DNA from: Actinomycetota bacterium
Lineage (GTDB): Bacteria > Actinomycetota > Acidimicrobiia > Acidimicrobiales > Ilumatobacteraceae
Direction of reading: 5' to 3'
NCBI GenBank assembly: GCA_026393475.1
Contig: JAPLAA010000055.1
Location: forward strand, 1 to 64,000
Length of the DNA stretch: 64,000 nt
Notes under the pieces: generated by a model
Databases searched by the model: none
What the model was told of the DNA's origin: nothing
Seen by the model: the letters and a program-made list of their open reading frames with translations, nothing else
Translations under genes and position numbers: made by a program
Shown here: positions 14,927 through 23,365 of the stretch, piece by piece
How the letters are laid out: every line of letters starts with the position of its first letter
Position numbering within the stretch: position 1 is the stretch's first letter

Positions 14927-15769
14927 GTGCCCAGCGATCCCCCCGACGGCTCCGACCTCGACCACGTCCCCACCATGGCCGATCGGCTGGCGCTCGACCC
15001 GGGCCTCGCCGACAGGGACGGCGGCGGGACGACGGCTTCGGACACGTTCGTCAGCCGTCACCCGTGTGCGCGCGGCCATGTGTTCGGCGGGCTGATCATC
15101 GGCCAGGCGCTGCGGGCGGCACAGCTGACCGTCTCGTCCGATCGTCCCGTGCACGCCATCCACGCGTCGTTCCTCGTCGGCGGCCGCAGCGGCGAGCACC
15201 TGCGCCACGAGGTGGAACGCACACGCGACGGCAGCAGCTTCGCGACCCGACGCGTCGTGGTCACCCAGTCGGTCGGCCCGGTGTTGGTGATGACCGCCGA
15301 CTTCCACGTCGACGAGCCGGGGCTCGACTACGAGCTGCCGGGCGCGGCCGACGTGCCCCGTCCGGACGGGCTGCCGACCGGTCGGTACGCGACCCGCTGG
15401 ATCGATTCGCGCGACGTGCCGGTCGACGACGGCTCCCACGCTCGACGCGCCTGGTTCCGCCCGGCGGCGCCTGTCCCCGACGACTCGATGCTGCACCTGC
15501 AGACCCTCGCCTACCTCAGCGACCACGGCCCGACGCGTGCCGCCCGCCAGCCCCACGCCGCGCTCGACGCCGACGCCAACCGCATGTCGGTGAGCCTCGA
15601 TCACAGCGTCTGGTTCCACCGGCCGGTCGATGTGAACCAGTGGCTGCTGTCGGAGTTGGTGCCCGTCGCGACGGGACGGGGTCGTGGGTTGTCGATCGGC
15701 ACGATCCGCACCACCGACGGCACGCTCGTGGCCACGGTCGCCCAGGAGGTGCTCCTTCGCACGCGCTGA
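14927..15769 (+). CDS. Acyl-CoA thioesterase (TesB-like double hotdog)
   Basis: A 280-residue double-hotdog protein that would hydrolyse acyl-CoA thioesters. The first hotdog has HVFGGLIIGQALRAAQ and VHAIHASFLVGG; the second has YLSDHG near residue 190, a HAALDADANRMSVSLDHSVW stretch with the catalytic Asp region, and GLSIGTIRTTDGTLVATVAQE at the end. This is the acyl-CoA thioesterase II layout. GTG 14927 is preferred because of the -10 hexamer at 14914-14919; ATG 14975 is the alternative. It fits a pathway producing CoA esters, for example from isoprenoid or sterol side chains, but the substrate is unproven. Confidence 0.88.
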   Translation: MPSDPPDGSDLDHVPTMADRLALDPGLADRDGGGTTASDTFVSRHPCARGHVFGGLIIGQALRAAQLTVSSDRPVHAIHASFLVGGRSGEHLRHEVERTRDGSSFATRRVVVTQSVGPVLVMTADFHVDEPGLDYELPGAADVPRPDGLPTGRYATRWIDSRDVPVDDGSHARRAWFRPAAPVPDDSMLHLQTLAYLSDHGPTRAARQPHAALDADANRMSVSLDHSVWFHRPVDVNQWLLSELVPVATGRGRGLSIGTIRTTDGTLVATVAQEVLLRTR

Positions 15770-15884
15770 CCACGGTCCGGCGATCCGGGCACGATGACGA
15801 CCGGAACGAGGCCCACTCGTAGAGTCGCGGGACGCCGGGAACACGCTGTTCCCCGGCCAGGTGTTCGCAACAGGGGGAACGACG

Positions 15885-17018
15885 ATGACCGGATCCATCA
15901 CCGGTGACCCGTCAGGCAACGCAACGGCGGGAGCAGCGGCAGGCGACCACGTCAGGGCCGAGCCGGAGCACATCGACGGCCCCTGGCTCACCGCCGCGCT
16001 CGAGGCGGCCGGCGTCGCCCGGGGAGCGACCGTCACCGACGTGGAGGTGGCCGGGTTGATCGGCACCGGGCAGACGGGCCGCAATGCCCGACTGCGGCTC
16101 ACCTGGGACGAGCCGGAGGGCCGTCCGGCCACGCTGGTCGGCAAGTTCGCGTCGGCCGACGACAACGCCAAGCTCGCCGCGTTCACCAATGGCACCTACA
16201 AGAACGAGTGGGCGTTCTACGACCAGTTGGCGCACACGCTGTCGGTCCGCACCCCTGCCTGTCACGTCGCCCGCTACGACGAGGCGACCCCCGCGTTCGT
16301 GCTCGTGATGGAGGACATCGCCGGCGCCCAGCAGGGCGACCAGTTCCGCGGGCTCAGCCTCGACGAGGCCGACCTCGCGATCGAGCAGGCGGTGGGCTTC
16401 CACGCGCCGCGTTGGGGCGACCCGACGTTGGCCGACTTCGCACCCGAGCGGCCGAAGGGCGACGAGGCGGCGATGATGCTCGGGATGGTGTACCAGATGA
16501 TGGTCGAGCCCTTCCTCGACCGTCTCGGTCCGGGCCTCGATGCGGACGTGATCGATCTCGTCCGCCGCCTGGGGCCGGTGGCGCCGGCCTGGGCGGCCGG
16601 CAACGACACGCCCCGCACCGTGGTGCACCTCGACTACCGGCCCGACAACTTCATGTTCGGTGTCGATGACGGCGCACCGCCGCTCGTCGTCGTCGACTGG
16701 CAGACGGTGAACCACGGCTTCGCGATGTGGGACATCGCCTACATGATCGGCGGGTCGTTCGAGCCGTCCGAACGGGCGCGGGTGGAGCGCGAGCTGATCG
16801 CCGACTACCTCGCGCGAATGGCGGCGGCGGACGTCCCCTACGACGCCGACACCGCCTGGCGCGACTACCGCCTTGGCGCGGTGTGGGGCGTGGTGATGTC
16901 GGTGATCGCGACGATCCTCGCGGCCGAGACCGAGCGCGGCAACGACATGCTGACGGTGATGGCCCAGCGCCACGGCCGTCACGCGATCGACCTCGATTCG
17001 ATGGGGCTGCTCGCCTGA
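15885..17018 (+). CDS. APH/choline-kinase-fold phosphotransferase
   Basis: A 377-residue aminoglycoside-phosphotransferase-fold protein, a likely small-molecule kinase. The catalytic loop is HLDYRPDNFMFG (H248, D250, N255) and the metal-binding DFG-equivalent is VVVDWQTV (Asp about 271). VGKFASAD near residue 86 supplies the ATP Lys. ATG 15885 has AGGGGGA at good spacing; a GTG at 15861 is in frame but less likely. One base separates its stop from the next start, so it leads the coupled operon to 22532 that holds two Ldi-like enzymes. A kinase-then-eliminase scheme on an alcohol is conceivable (inference). Anaerobic sterol degradation offers a precedent for ATP-dependent phosphorylation of a tertiary alcohol. 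The substrate is unknown. Confidence 0.82.
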   Translation: MTGSITGDPSGNATAGAAAGDHVRAEPEHIDGPWLTAALEAAGVARGATVTDVEVAGLIGTGQTGRNARLRLTWDEPEGRPATLVGKFASADDNAKLAAFTNGTYKNEWAFYDQLAHTLSVRTPACHVARYDEATPAFVLVMEDIAGAQQGDQFRGLSLDEADLAIEQAVGFHAPRWGDPTLADFAPERPKGDEAAMMLGMVYQMMVEPFLDRLGPGLDADVIDLVRRLGPVAPAWAAGNDTPRTVVHLDYRPDNFMFGVDDGAPPLVVVDWQTVNHGFAMWDIAYMIGGSFEPSERARVERELIADYLARMAAADVPYDADTAWRDYRLGAVWGVVMSVIATILAAETERGNDMLTVMAQRHGRHAIDLDSMGLLA

Positions 17019-17019
17019 C

Positions 17020-18297
17020 ATGGCCGACGTGCCGTCGCTCCGGTTCCGGCGCGTCGTCACGGCCGCGGTCTCGCTCGCGATCACGGCGCTGCTGGCGTTC
17101 GCCCTCGGCGACCCCGGCGCGCACATGGCGCAGAACCTCGTCATCCCGGGCATCGGCCTGCTCGAGGTGTCGGGCGCCCTCGCCGTCGTGGTGCTCGTGG
17201 CGACCACTGCGGCGATCGTCGTGTGGGTCACCTGGGGCATCGACTGGTTGCCCGCCGCGATCGTGCTGTGCTCCACCGTCGCTGCCGGACTGCTCACCGG
17301 CGACCACGCGGCCCCGGTGACTCGGGCGGCCGACGAGCTGATCGGTGTCGCCGCGGCGCACGAGTTCCCGCTGGTCGTGCTGGTGGTGGGCGGCATCATG
17401 TGGATGCGCACCGCCGTCGGCAGGCTGCCCGGGTTGCGCCGCCTCGCGGCGCGGCGCTCCCGTACCGTCGCCATTGCGCCCGGTCTCGACGGGATCGGCG
17501 CGCTCGCTCCGCTCGACCGCAGCCGCGCTGCTGCCATCGCGGCGCTGACGGGTCCGGTGCCGTCGACGGTGAACGACGCGGCCGCGAGCGACGCGGTGGT
17601 CACCAGGGCCCGCCGCATCGGGCTGTTCGCGCGGGGCCGGCGGGGCGACCCGTTCGCGGTCGACCATGCGGCGGCCCGAGCCGCGCTGGCGCTCACCGGA
17701 CAGCTCGACGACGCGGCGATGGCCCGGTTCGCCGGCGATGCCCACGCCGCCATCGCCGGGGTGCCGGCCAGCGAGCCCACGTGGGTGCGTCCGCTCGACG
17801 CGACCCTCGCCGCGATCGCGCTGCATCGCGCGGGTCACGGGGATGCGAGCCGACGGTGGGCGGCGATGCTCGCCGGGCCGCTCGCCCTGCAGCGCGGTCA
17901 CCGCCCCGGCGCCTGGTGGACCCCGCTCGGTATCCGCCTCGGCGCCGCACCGGTGTGGGAGCACGCCGCGACCTCGGCCCTCGCCCGCGCCAACGGCTGG
18001 TGCGACGACGCCGACTGGCACGTGTTGCGGCCCCGGCTGCTCGGCGCTGCGGCGCGCGGCACCTCGGTCGCGGCCGACGAACGGGCGATCGCGGCGGCCC
18101 GCCTCTGGCTGGTGCACGTCGACGACGAGCAGGCGGCGCGCATCCTGGCCCGACCGACGGTGCACCGCGATCCGATCGCTGTCGCACTCGACCGCCTCGC
18201 CGACGCCCTCGCCGCGAATGCCCGCGCCGACGCGACCACACCCGATCCGACCGACGTCCATCGGCACACCGTCGAGAGAGGGGACCTCGTCCCATGA
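17020..18297 (+). CDS. Four-TM protein of unknown function in the Ldi-like operon
   Basis: A 425-residue protein I do not recognise. Four hydrophobic segments lie near residues 12-29, 46-72, 77-93 and 115-130, followed by an Arg-rich boundary (LRRLAARRSR) and a soluble, alanine-rich, mainly helical domain of about 280 residues. That domain includes a Trp-rich patch (GAWWTPLGIRL, VWEHAATSALARANGW). The N-terminal four-TM plan resembles that of the two Ldi-like proteins downstream, and the helical C-terminal part could be a divergent alpha-toroid, but I cannot show homology by eye. Its start is 1 nt after the kinase stop and its own stop overlaps the next ATG by four bases. Confidence 0.75.
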   Translation: MADVPSLRFRRVVTAAVSLAITALLAFALGDPGAHMAQNLVIPGIGLLEVSGALAVVVLVATTAAIVVWVTWGIDWLPAAIVLCSTVAAGLLTGDHAAPVTRAADELIGVAAAHEFPLVVLVVGGIMWMRTAVGRLPGLRRLAARRSRTVAIAPGLDGIGALAPLDRSRAAAIAALTGPVPSTVNDAAASDAVVTRARRIGLFARGRRGDPFAVDHAAARAALALTGQLDDAAMARFAGDAHAAIAGVPASEPTWVRPLDATLAAIALHRAGHGDASRRWAAMLAGPLALQRGHRPGAWWTPLGIRLGAAPVWEHAATSALARANGWCDDADWHVLRPRLLGAAARGTSVAADERAIAAARLWLVHVDDEQAARILARPTVHRDPIAVALDRLADALAANARADATTPDPTDVHRHTVERGDLVP

Positions 18298-20273
18298 CCG
18301 TCTCCGAACTGCATCGCCCGCACGTGGCCGAGCCGGCACGGCCGCCGCTGTTGCCCGAGCGACCGCGACGCATGGGCCCGGTCACGCGCCTGCTGGTGTT
18401 GCGCACCGTCGCCATCGTGCTGGTCGTGCAGGCGACCGGCATCGCGCTCGTGGTCGGCGGCGGCGTCCGGGCGCGAGCCGCCGGCCTGTCGCTCGCGCTG
18501 CCGGGCGGCGGGTTCCTCTACACCGCGGCACCGATCGCGTTCGTGCTCACCTGGGTGGCCATCTCGGTCGCGCTGGTGCTGTGGTGGGGCATGAGTGTGC
18601 ACTGGGGCATCCCGCTCGTGTGGCTGGCGTCGGCCGGCCTGTCGGCGATGTGGGCCACCGGCCCGCGGCTGGGGATCGACCGCGGCACCACGTGGGTATG
18701 GGCGATGCCCATCGTCTACGTGCTCGCCGCCGCAGCGATCGGCAGCCTCGTCTACACGTTCGAGGCACGGTTCCGCCGCAAGCGCGCCAAGATCGCCGAG
18801 CTCAACGAGTACCTCGCCACCGCCACCCTGCCCGAGCCGGCGCGCCCGTTGCGCACCCCTGACGACATGGACGCCGAACTGCTCCGGTGGGCGTACGAGC
18901 TCACGATGCAGCCCGTCGACGAGTTCCGCGGCTTCGAGTGGGGCGAACAGTTCCACGGCGGCACCGTGGTGCGCTACCAGCTCAACTACCTCGGCTGGGC
19001 GCTGGCCCCGTATGCGGTGAACTACGTGCCCAACGCCCCGCGCCAGATCGAGCTCGCGTTGCGCAACCTGGTGCTGAAGCAGACCGACCTGCGGGTGTGG
19101 CGCTACTGGCGCACGCTCAACCTGATCGGCAACCTCGACGCGAACCCCGACCCGCTGGTGCGCGACAACATCATGTTCTCCGGTTTCACCGGCGACCAGA
19201 TCAACCTCTACGAGGCGGCCACCGGCAGCACCCTGTTCGACGAGCCGGGGTCGCTCACGTTCGTGTGGGAGGACGGTCGCACGTTCGCCTACGACCACCA
19301 CTCGTGGATGGAGGCGGTGCAGCGCAACTTCGACAAGAGCAGGCTCACGTTCTTCCCGTGCGAGCCGGGCTGGGCGTTCGCCGCGTGCAACACGATCGGT
19401 GCACAAGCGTTGCTCGGTCACGACCGGTTGCACGGCACGACCATGTGGAGCGACCTCGAGCCGCGATGGCGCACCGCGCTCGAGGAGGAGTACCTGCTCC
19501 CCGACGGCAACTACGCCAACATCCGTTCCACCCACACCGGCCTGTCGTGGGACACGGGTGAGACGCCGGGCGGCGAATACTTCACCACCGGCAGCCACGG
19601 CTTCGCCGACGTGGCCCCCGACCTCGCGCTCCGGGGCCGCATGCTCCAGCTCCGCGGCGCTCCCGAGAAGATGGCCGGTCTCGCGACCATGGTCCGCGAC
19701 GGCGAGTTGACGCTCGAGCTGCCCGAGGAGTGGGAACGCAACCGGGTGCGTCGCACCGCGACCAACGCGTGGACCAAGCTGATCGCCGGCGCACGGATGG
19801 TGGGCCAGGGCGAGCTGGCCGAGGCGGCGATTCGCGCCGGTGACCGTCAGTGCGCGACGGGCGAGGTGTGGCCCGAGCGTCCGTTGCGGGTGGGGGTGTC
19901 GAACCTCGCGCTGCACATGCTCGTGCGGTGGTCGACCCCGATGGACAACGCCAGCCTGAATCTGCGCGGGTGGGTGCCGCCGGTCGGACCGGTGCTCGAC
20001 GAGGTGCCGTGGCCGGAGGTGCTCGTCACCGTGGCGCGGTCGTCCGACGGGGAGACGCTCGACCTCGTGCTCCGTCCGGGCCCGACGCCGAGCGATGCGC
20101 CCGTGCGGCTCGGGTTCATGGCGTTGCGGCCCGATGCCCAGTATCGGCTGCTCGACGGCGCCGAGGTGGTCGCCGAGTTCACCGCGTCGGCCGACGGCAC
20201 GGCCGGGCCTGACATCGCCGTGCGCGAGGTGCGCACACTGCACCTCGTCCCCGTCGAGGGCGGTGCGTCGTGA
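18294..20273 (+). CDS. Membrane-anchored linalool dehydratase/isomerase-like protein (1)
   Basis: A 659-residue protein. TM segments lie near 33-57, 73-100, 103-121 and 133-156. A basic stretch (RFRRKRAK) follows and then an alpha-toroid domain from about residue 165. Similarity to Castellaniella linalool dehydratase/isomerase (Ldi) is clear: RYQLNYLGWAL (Ldi Tyr66 region), LRVWRYW, DPLVRDNIMFSGF, and CEPGWAFAACN (C356, C365), with the same 9-residue spacing as the Ldi catalytic Cys171/Cys180, then DRLHGT. The Ldi catalytic His129 falls on Phe298. By the positive-inside rule the enzyme domain would be cytoplasmic, unlike periplasmic Ldi. ATG overlaps the upstream stop (ATGA); the stop overlaps the microprotein start (GTGA). 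It presumably adds or removes water on an isoprenoid-like alcohol; unproven. Confidence 0.82.
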   Translation: MTVSELHRPHVAEPARPPLLPERPRRMGPVTRLLVLRTVAIVLVVQATGIALVVGGGVRARAAGLSLALPGGGFLYTAAPIAFVLTWVAISVALVLWWGMSVHWGIPLVWLASAGLSAMWATGPRLGIDRGTTWVWAMPIVYVLAAAAIGSLVYTFEARFRRKRAKIAELNEYLATATLPEPARPLRTPDDMDAELLRWAYELTMQPVDEFRGFEWGEQFHGGTVVRYQLNYLGWALAPYAVNYVPNAPRQIELALRNLVLKQTDLRVWRYWRTLNLIGNLDANPDPLVRDNIMFSGFTGDQINLYEAATGSTLFDEPGSLTFVWEDGRTFAYDHHSWMEAVQRNFDKSRLTFFPCEPGWAFAACNTIGAQALLGHDRLHGTTMWSDLEPRWRTALEEEYLLPDGNYANIRSTHTGLSWDTGETPGGEYFTTGSHGFADVAPDLALRGRMLQLRGAPEKMAGLATMVRDGELTLELPEEWERNRVRRTATNAWTKLIAGARMVGQGELAEAAIRAGDRQCATGEVWPERPLRVGVSNLALHMLVRWSTPMDNASLNLRGWVPPVGPVLDEVPWPEVLVTVARSSDGETLDLVLRPGPTPSDAPVRLGFMALRPDAQYRLLDGAEVVAEFTASADGTAGPDIAVREVRTLHLVPVEGGAS

Positions 20274-20416
20274 TCACCCTCTACCTGAACTGCGCGCAGG
20301 TGTGGGTTCGGCTCGTCCGGCTCGTGTGCAAGGTGACGGGTCGCCCGCAGGTCACCTACGAGGCGCCACCTCTCGTCGCCCGATGGACCGCCGGGGTGCG
20401 AGGATCTGACCGATGA
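20270..20416 (+). CDS. Coupled 48-aa microprotein (1)
   Basis: A 48-residue frame that overlaps the preceding Ldi-like stop (GTGA at 20270-20273) and the following Ldi-like start (ATGA at 20413-20416). It thus fills the gap between the two enzymes exactly. It begins MITLYLNCAQVWVRLVRL and ends with PPLVARWTAG. Aligned with the 50-aa frame at 22380-22532 it shares L-x-[LI]-[ND]-C-x-x-[VI]-W-x-x-L-V, then [RK]-P-x-V-T and P-P-[LI]. Two related frames in the same relation to two paralogous enzymes argue that it is a real gene. It may be an accessory or stabilising subunit; the function is unknown. Confidence 0.72.
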   Translation: MITLYLNCAQVWVRLVRLVCKVTGRPQVTYEAPPLVARWTAGVRGSDR

Positions 20417-22383
20417 CCGCCACCACGACCTCCCCGCCGGATGCCGCAGCCGGCGGCCCGCTGCTGCTGCCACCGTCGCCGCCGCGCCTCGGTCCCGAGA
20501 GCCGTCGACTCCTCGGCCGACTCGCCGTGTCGCTGCTCATGTGGCAGGTCGTGGCCGGGGCGCTCCTCGTCGTGGGCGGCGACACGGCCACGGCAGCGGG
20601 CACCTCGATGGTGTTCCCCGGCGCGGGGCTCTTGTACGTCGCGTCACCGCTGCTGTTCCTGGCTTCGTTGGTGGCATTGCTCGTCGCCCTCGTGCTCTGG
20701 TGGGGTGTCAGCGCGCACGTCGCGATCCCGATCGTGTGGGTCGGTGCCGGTGTCGTCGCGGTGGCCCTCGTCGACGGACCGCGCTGGTTCGTCGACCGCG
20801 GCACCACCTGGGGCTGGGCCGTTCCCGTCGCCTATGCGATGGCCGTGGGAACCGTCGGCTTCATGGTGTGGCGGGTGGAGCAGGCCTATCGCCGCAAGCT
20901 CGCCAAGGTGCCCGAGCTGAACGAGTACCTACTCGGTGCGCAGCTGCCCGAGCGCCTCACCGAGCGGCGCGAGCTCGACGACATGGACGCCGAGCTGCTC
21001 ACGTGGGCCTACGCCTTCGCGTTCCAGCCGGAGGACGGCCTCGACGGACTCGACTGGGGCGAGCAGTTCCACGGCGGCACCCAGCTCCGCTATCAGCTCA
21101 ACAGCCTCACCTGGGCGATGACGCTGTACGCCGCCAACCATCTGCCGAACGCTCCCGCGCAGATCACCAAGGCGCTCGAGACGATGGTGCGCAAGCACAC
21201 CGACCTCCGGGTGTGGAAGTACTGGCGCACCCTGAACCTCGTGGGGAACTTCGACTCGAACCCCGATCCGATCCGGCGCGACAACATCATGTTCTCGGCG
21301 TTCCTCGGTGACGTGATCAACAGCGTCGAGGCGGCCACGGGCACCGACACCTTCGACAAGCCGGGTTCGCTGGAGTTCGTGTGGCTCGACGGGCGCACGT
21401 TCAGCTACGACCACCACACGCTGGCCGAGGCGGTGCAGCGCAACTTCGAGCGGAGCCGACTCGGGTTCTTCCCGTGCGAGCCGGGCTGGTCGTTCACGGT
21501 GTGCAACGTGATGGGTGCGCAGGCGCTGCACGGTCACGACGTGGCCCATGGCACCGAGACGTGGCCGAAGGTGCGCGATCGGTGGACCCACACGCTCGAC
21601 CACGAGTACCTCACGCCCGACGGGTCGTACGCCCACATCCGTTCCAATCACGTCGGCCTGTCGTGGGACACCGGCGAGGTGCCTGGTGGCCACTACTTCG
21701 CGAACGGCACGCATCGGTTCGTCGACATCCTCCCCGACCATGCGCGTCGGGCCCGCGCGCTCGAACTGCGCGGCGCGGCGCCGAAGATGGCGGGATTGTC
21801 GGCGATGGTGCGCGACGGGCGCCTCGACCTCGACCTGCCCGCAGAGCTCGAGCGTCATCGCACGCGCCGCAGCAAGCTGCTCCCCTGGATCAAGATCATC
21901 GGCGGCGCCCGCCTCGTCGGCGATGCCCGCCTCGTCGACGCCGCCATCCGGTCGTCGGCCGAGAAGTGTGCGACGGGCAAGCAGTGGCCGGATCGTCCGG
22001 TCGACGGCAGTGCATCGGCGACGGGTTCGTACATGCTGCTGCGCTGGTCGGCCCCGCTCGATCTCGCCGCGTTGAACATGCGCGGGTTCGTGGCACCTGT
22101 CGGACCGATCCTCGCCGCGACCGACTGGGATTCGGTCCTCGTCACCGAGGCGGTGTGCGACGACGGTTCGACGCTGCGCCTGTCGTTGCGGCCCACCCGC
22201 GCCGCATCGGTGTCGTCGGTGGAACTGCTGTTCGCGTCGCTCACGCCCGGGGCTCGCTACGTGCTCGACGTGGGCGACGGACCGTCGACGACGGTGACCG
22301 CCGACGACACGGGTCGGGCGACGGCCACCGTCGATCTGACCGGTGCGGTCCGCGCCACGCTGCGGCCCGAGGTGCTGTCGTGA
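20413..22383 (+). CDS. Membrane-anchored linalool dehydratase/isomerase-like protein (2)
   Basis: A 656-residue tandem paralogue of the preceding enzyme, with the same plan: four TM segments near 36-56, 73-99, 103-121 and 132-153, a basic junction, then the alpha-toroid. Shared blocks include AKVPELNEYL, DDMDAELL, WGEQFHGGT, RYQLN, HTDLRVWKYWRTLNL, DNIMFSAF and CEPGWSFTVCN (C355, C364). As in paralogue 1 the position of the Ldi catalytic His is Phe (Phe297). The DRLHGT segment is changed to DVAHGT, and the Tyr/Gly neighbours also differ, so the two may differ in substrate or form a hetero-oligomer. ATG overlaps the stop of microprotein 1, and its stop overlaps the GTG of microprotein 2. Confidence 0.82.
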   Translation: MTATTTSPPDAAAGGPLLLPPSPPRLGPESRRLLGRLAVSLLMWQVVAGALLVVGGDTATAAGTSMVFPGAGLLYVASPLLFLASLVALLVALVLWWGVSAHVAIPIVWVGAGVVAVALVDGPRWFVDRGTTWGWAVPVAYAMAVGTVGFMVWRVEQAYRRKLAKVPELNEYLLGAQLPERLTERRELDDMDAELLTWAYAFAFQPEDGLDGLDWGEQFHGGTQLRYQLNSLTWAMTLYAANHLPNAPAQITKALETMVRKHTDLRVWKYWRTLNLVGNFDSNPDPIRRDNIMFSAFLGDVINSVEAATGTDTFDKPGSLEFVWLDGRTFSYDHHTLAEAVQRNFERSRLGFFPCEPGWSFTVCNVMGAQALHGHDVAHGTETWPKVRDRWTHTLDHEYLTPDGSYAHIRSNHVGLSWDTGEVPGGHYFANGTHRFVDILPDHARRARALELRGAAPKMAGLSAMVRDGRLDLDLPAELERHRTRRSKLLPWIKIIGGARLVGDARLVDAAIRSSAEKCATGKQWPDRPVDGSASATGSYMLLRWSAPLDLAALNMRGFVAPVGPILAATDWDSVLVTEAVCDDGSTLRLSLRPTRAASVSSVELLFASLTPGARYVLDVGDGPSTTVTADDTGRATATVDLTGAVRATLRPEVLS

Positions 22384-22532
22384 GCGGTGCGGCGAAGGGT
22401 CGCCTGCGTCGGAAGCGTCAGGGTCTGCTGATCGACTGCGACCGCATCTGGAGCGGGCTGGTGACGTGGTCGTACCGCCTGCGCCGCAAGCCGCGCGTGA
22501 CCAACTCCCCACCCCCGATCCGCCGCCGCTGA
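22380..22532 (+). CDS. Coupled 50-aa microprotein (2)
   Basis: A 50-residue basic protein starting with GTG that overlaps the preceding TGA by four bases. A basic N-terminus (KGRLRRKRQG) precedes LLIDCDRIWSGLVTW and a Pro-rich basic tail (RKPRVTNSPPPIRRR). The central part is homologous by eye to microprotein 1: the Cys after Asp/Asn, the [VI]W, the LV and the [RK]P-x-VT...PP pattern are all in register. It is the last gene of the operon; the next gene converges 12 bases later. Function unknown; a small partner for the Ldi-like enzyme is my inference. Confidence 0.72.
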   Translation: MSGAAKGRLRRKRQGLLIDCDRIWSGLVTWSYRLRRKPRVTNSPPPIRRR

Positions 22533-22544
22533 GCCAGCGGCGCG

Positions 22545-23309
22545 TCAGGCGCCGAGCATGCCGCCGTCGACGGCGAGTGCGTGGCCAGTCGTGAACGACG
22601 AGGCGTCGCTGCACAGCCAGAGCGTGGCGTCGGCGATCTCCTGCGGGGTGCCGAACCGGCCGAAGCGGCTGAGCCGCTTGGCGACCTCTTCGGGGTTGCG
22701 GCCGCGACGTTCCATCGCGTTGCGCAGCATCGGGGTGTCGATGGTGCCGGGGCAGATCGCGTTCACCCGGATGCCGCTCGACGCGTAGTCGAGCGCTGCG
22801 CTGCGGGTGAGACCGAGCACGGCGTGCTTGCTCGCCGTGTACGCCGGCTGGTTCGGCTGCGGCTTGAACGAGTTGGTGCTGGCGATGTTGACGATGCTGC
22901 CGCCGTTGCCAGCGGCGAGCATCGCCCGGATCTCGGCGCGCATGCAGCGGAACAGCGCCGTCACGTTGACGTGCATCATCAGCTCGAAGTCCTCGTCGGA
23001 CGTCTCGTGCAGGGGCACCGATTCGAACTCGATGGCCGCGCCGTTGAGCGCCGCGTCGAGGCGACCGAAGCGCTCGACAGCAGTGCTCACCATCCGTTGC
23101 ACCGTGTCGGGGTCGGTGATGTCACCGGCGACGTCGGCCGCGGCGTCGCCGAGCGATCCGCACAGCTCGCGCAGCGGCTCGGCCGCACGGTCGCAGGCCA
23201 CGACGCGCGCTCCGGCTTCCACGAGCGTGCGGGTGATCGCCGTGCCCATGCCACCTGCCGCGCCGGTGACGACGACGACCTTGCCGTCCATGGAGAAGTT
23301 GTTGCTCAC
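22545..23309 (-). CDS. SDR-family oxidoreductase (1)
   Basis: A 254-residue classical short-chain dehydrogenase. The NAD(P) site is VVVTGAAGGMGTA near residue 11. The usual NNAG strand motif is replaced by NGAA. Catalytic Ser is in SIVNIAST, Tyr and Lys in YTASKHAV, and the C-terminus has TTGHALAVDGGMLGA. GTG 23309 has AAAGGA 8 nt upstream; an internal ATG at 23291 is an alternative start. It ends an operon of five minus-strand genes that starts with a Rieske oxygenase at 27086, so it may oxidise the hydroxylated product. Confidence 0.88.
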   Translation of the reverse strand: MSNNFSMDGKVVVVTGAAGGMGTAITRTLVEAGARVVACDRAAEPLRELCGSLGDAAADVAGDITDPDTVQRMVSTAVERFGRLDAALNGAAIEFESVPLHETSDEDFELMMHVNVTALFRCMRAEIRAMLAAGNGGSIVNIASTNSFKPQPNQPAYTASKHAVLGLTRSAALDYASSGIRVNAICPGTIDTPMLRNAMERRGRNPEEVAKRLSRFGRFGTPQEIADATLWLCSDASSFTTGHALAVDGGMLGA

Positions 23310-23365
23310 GTGTCCGTTCCTTTCGAGCCTGACGTGCCTGATGTGGTTGTGAGCGGACCGATCGG

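Noticed and set aside
17223..18293. Upstream extension of the first Ldi-like gene (1016-codon frame)
   Set aside because: It is out of frame with the coupled membrane-protein gene and Arg-rich without any domain; ATGA coupling at 18294 marks the true start.
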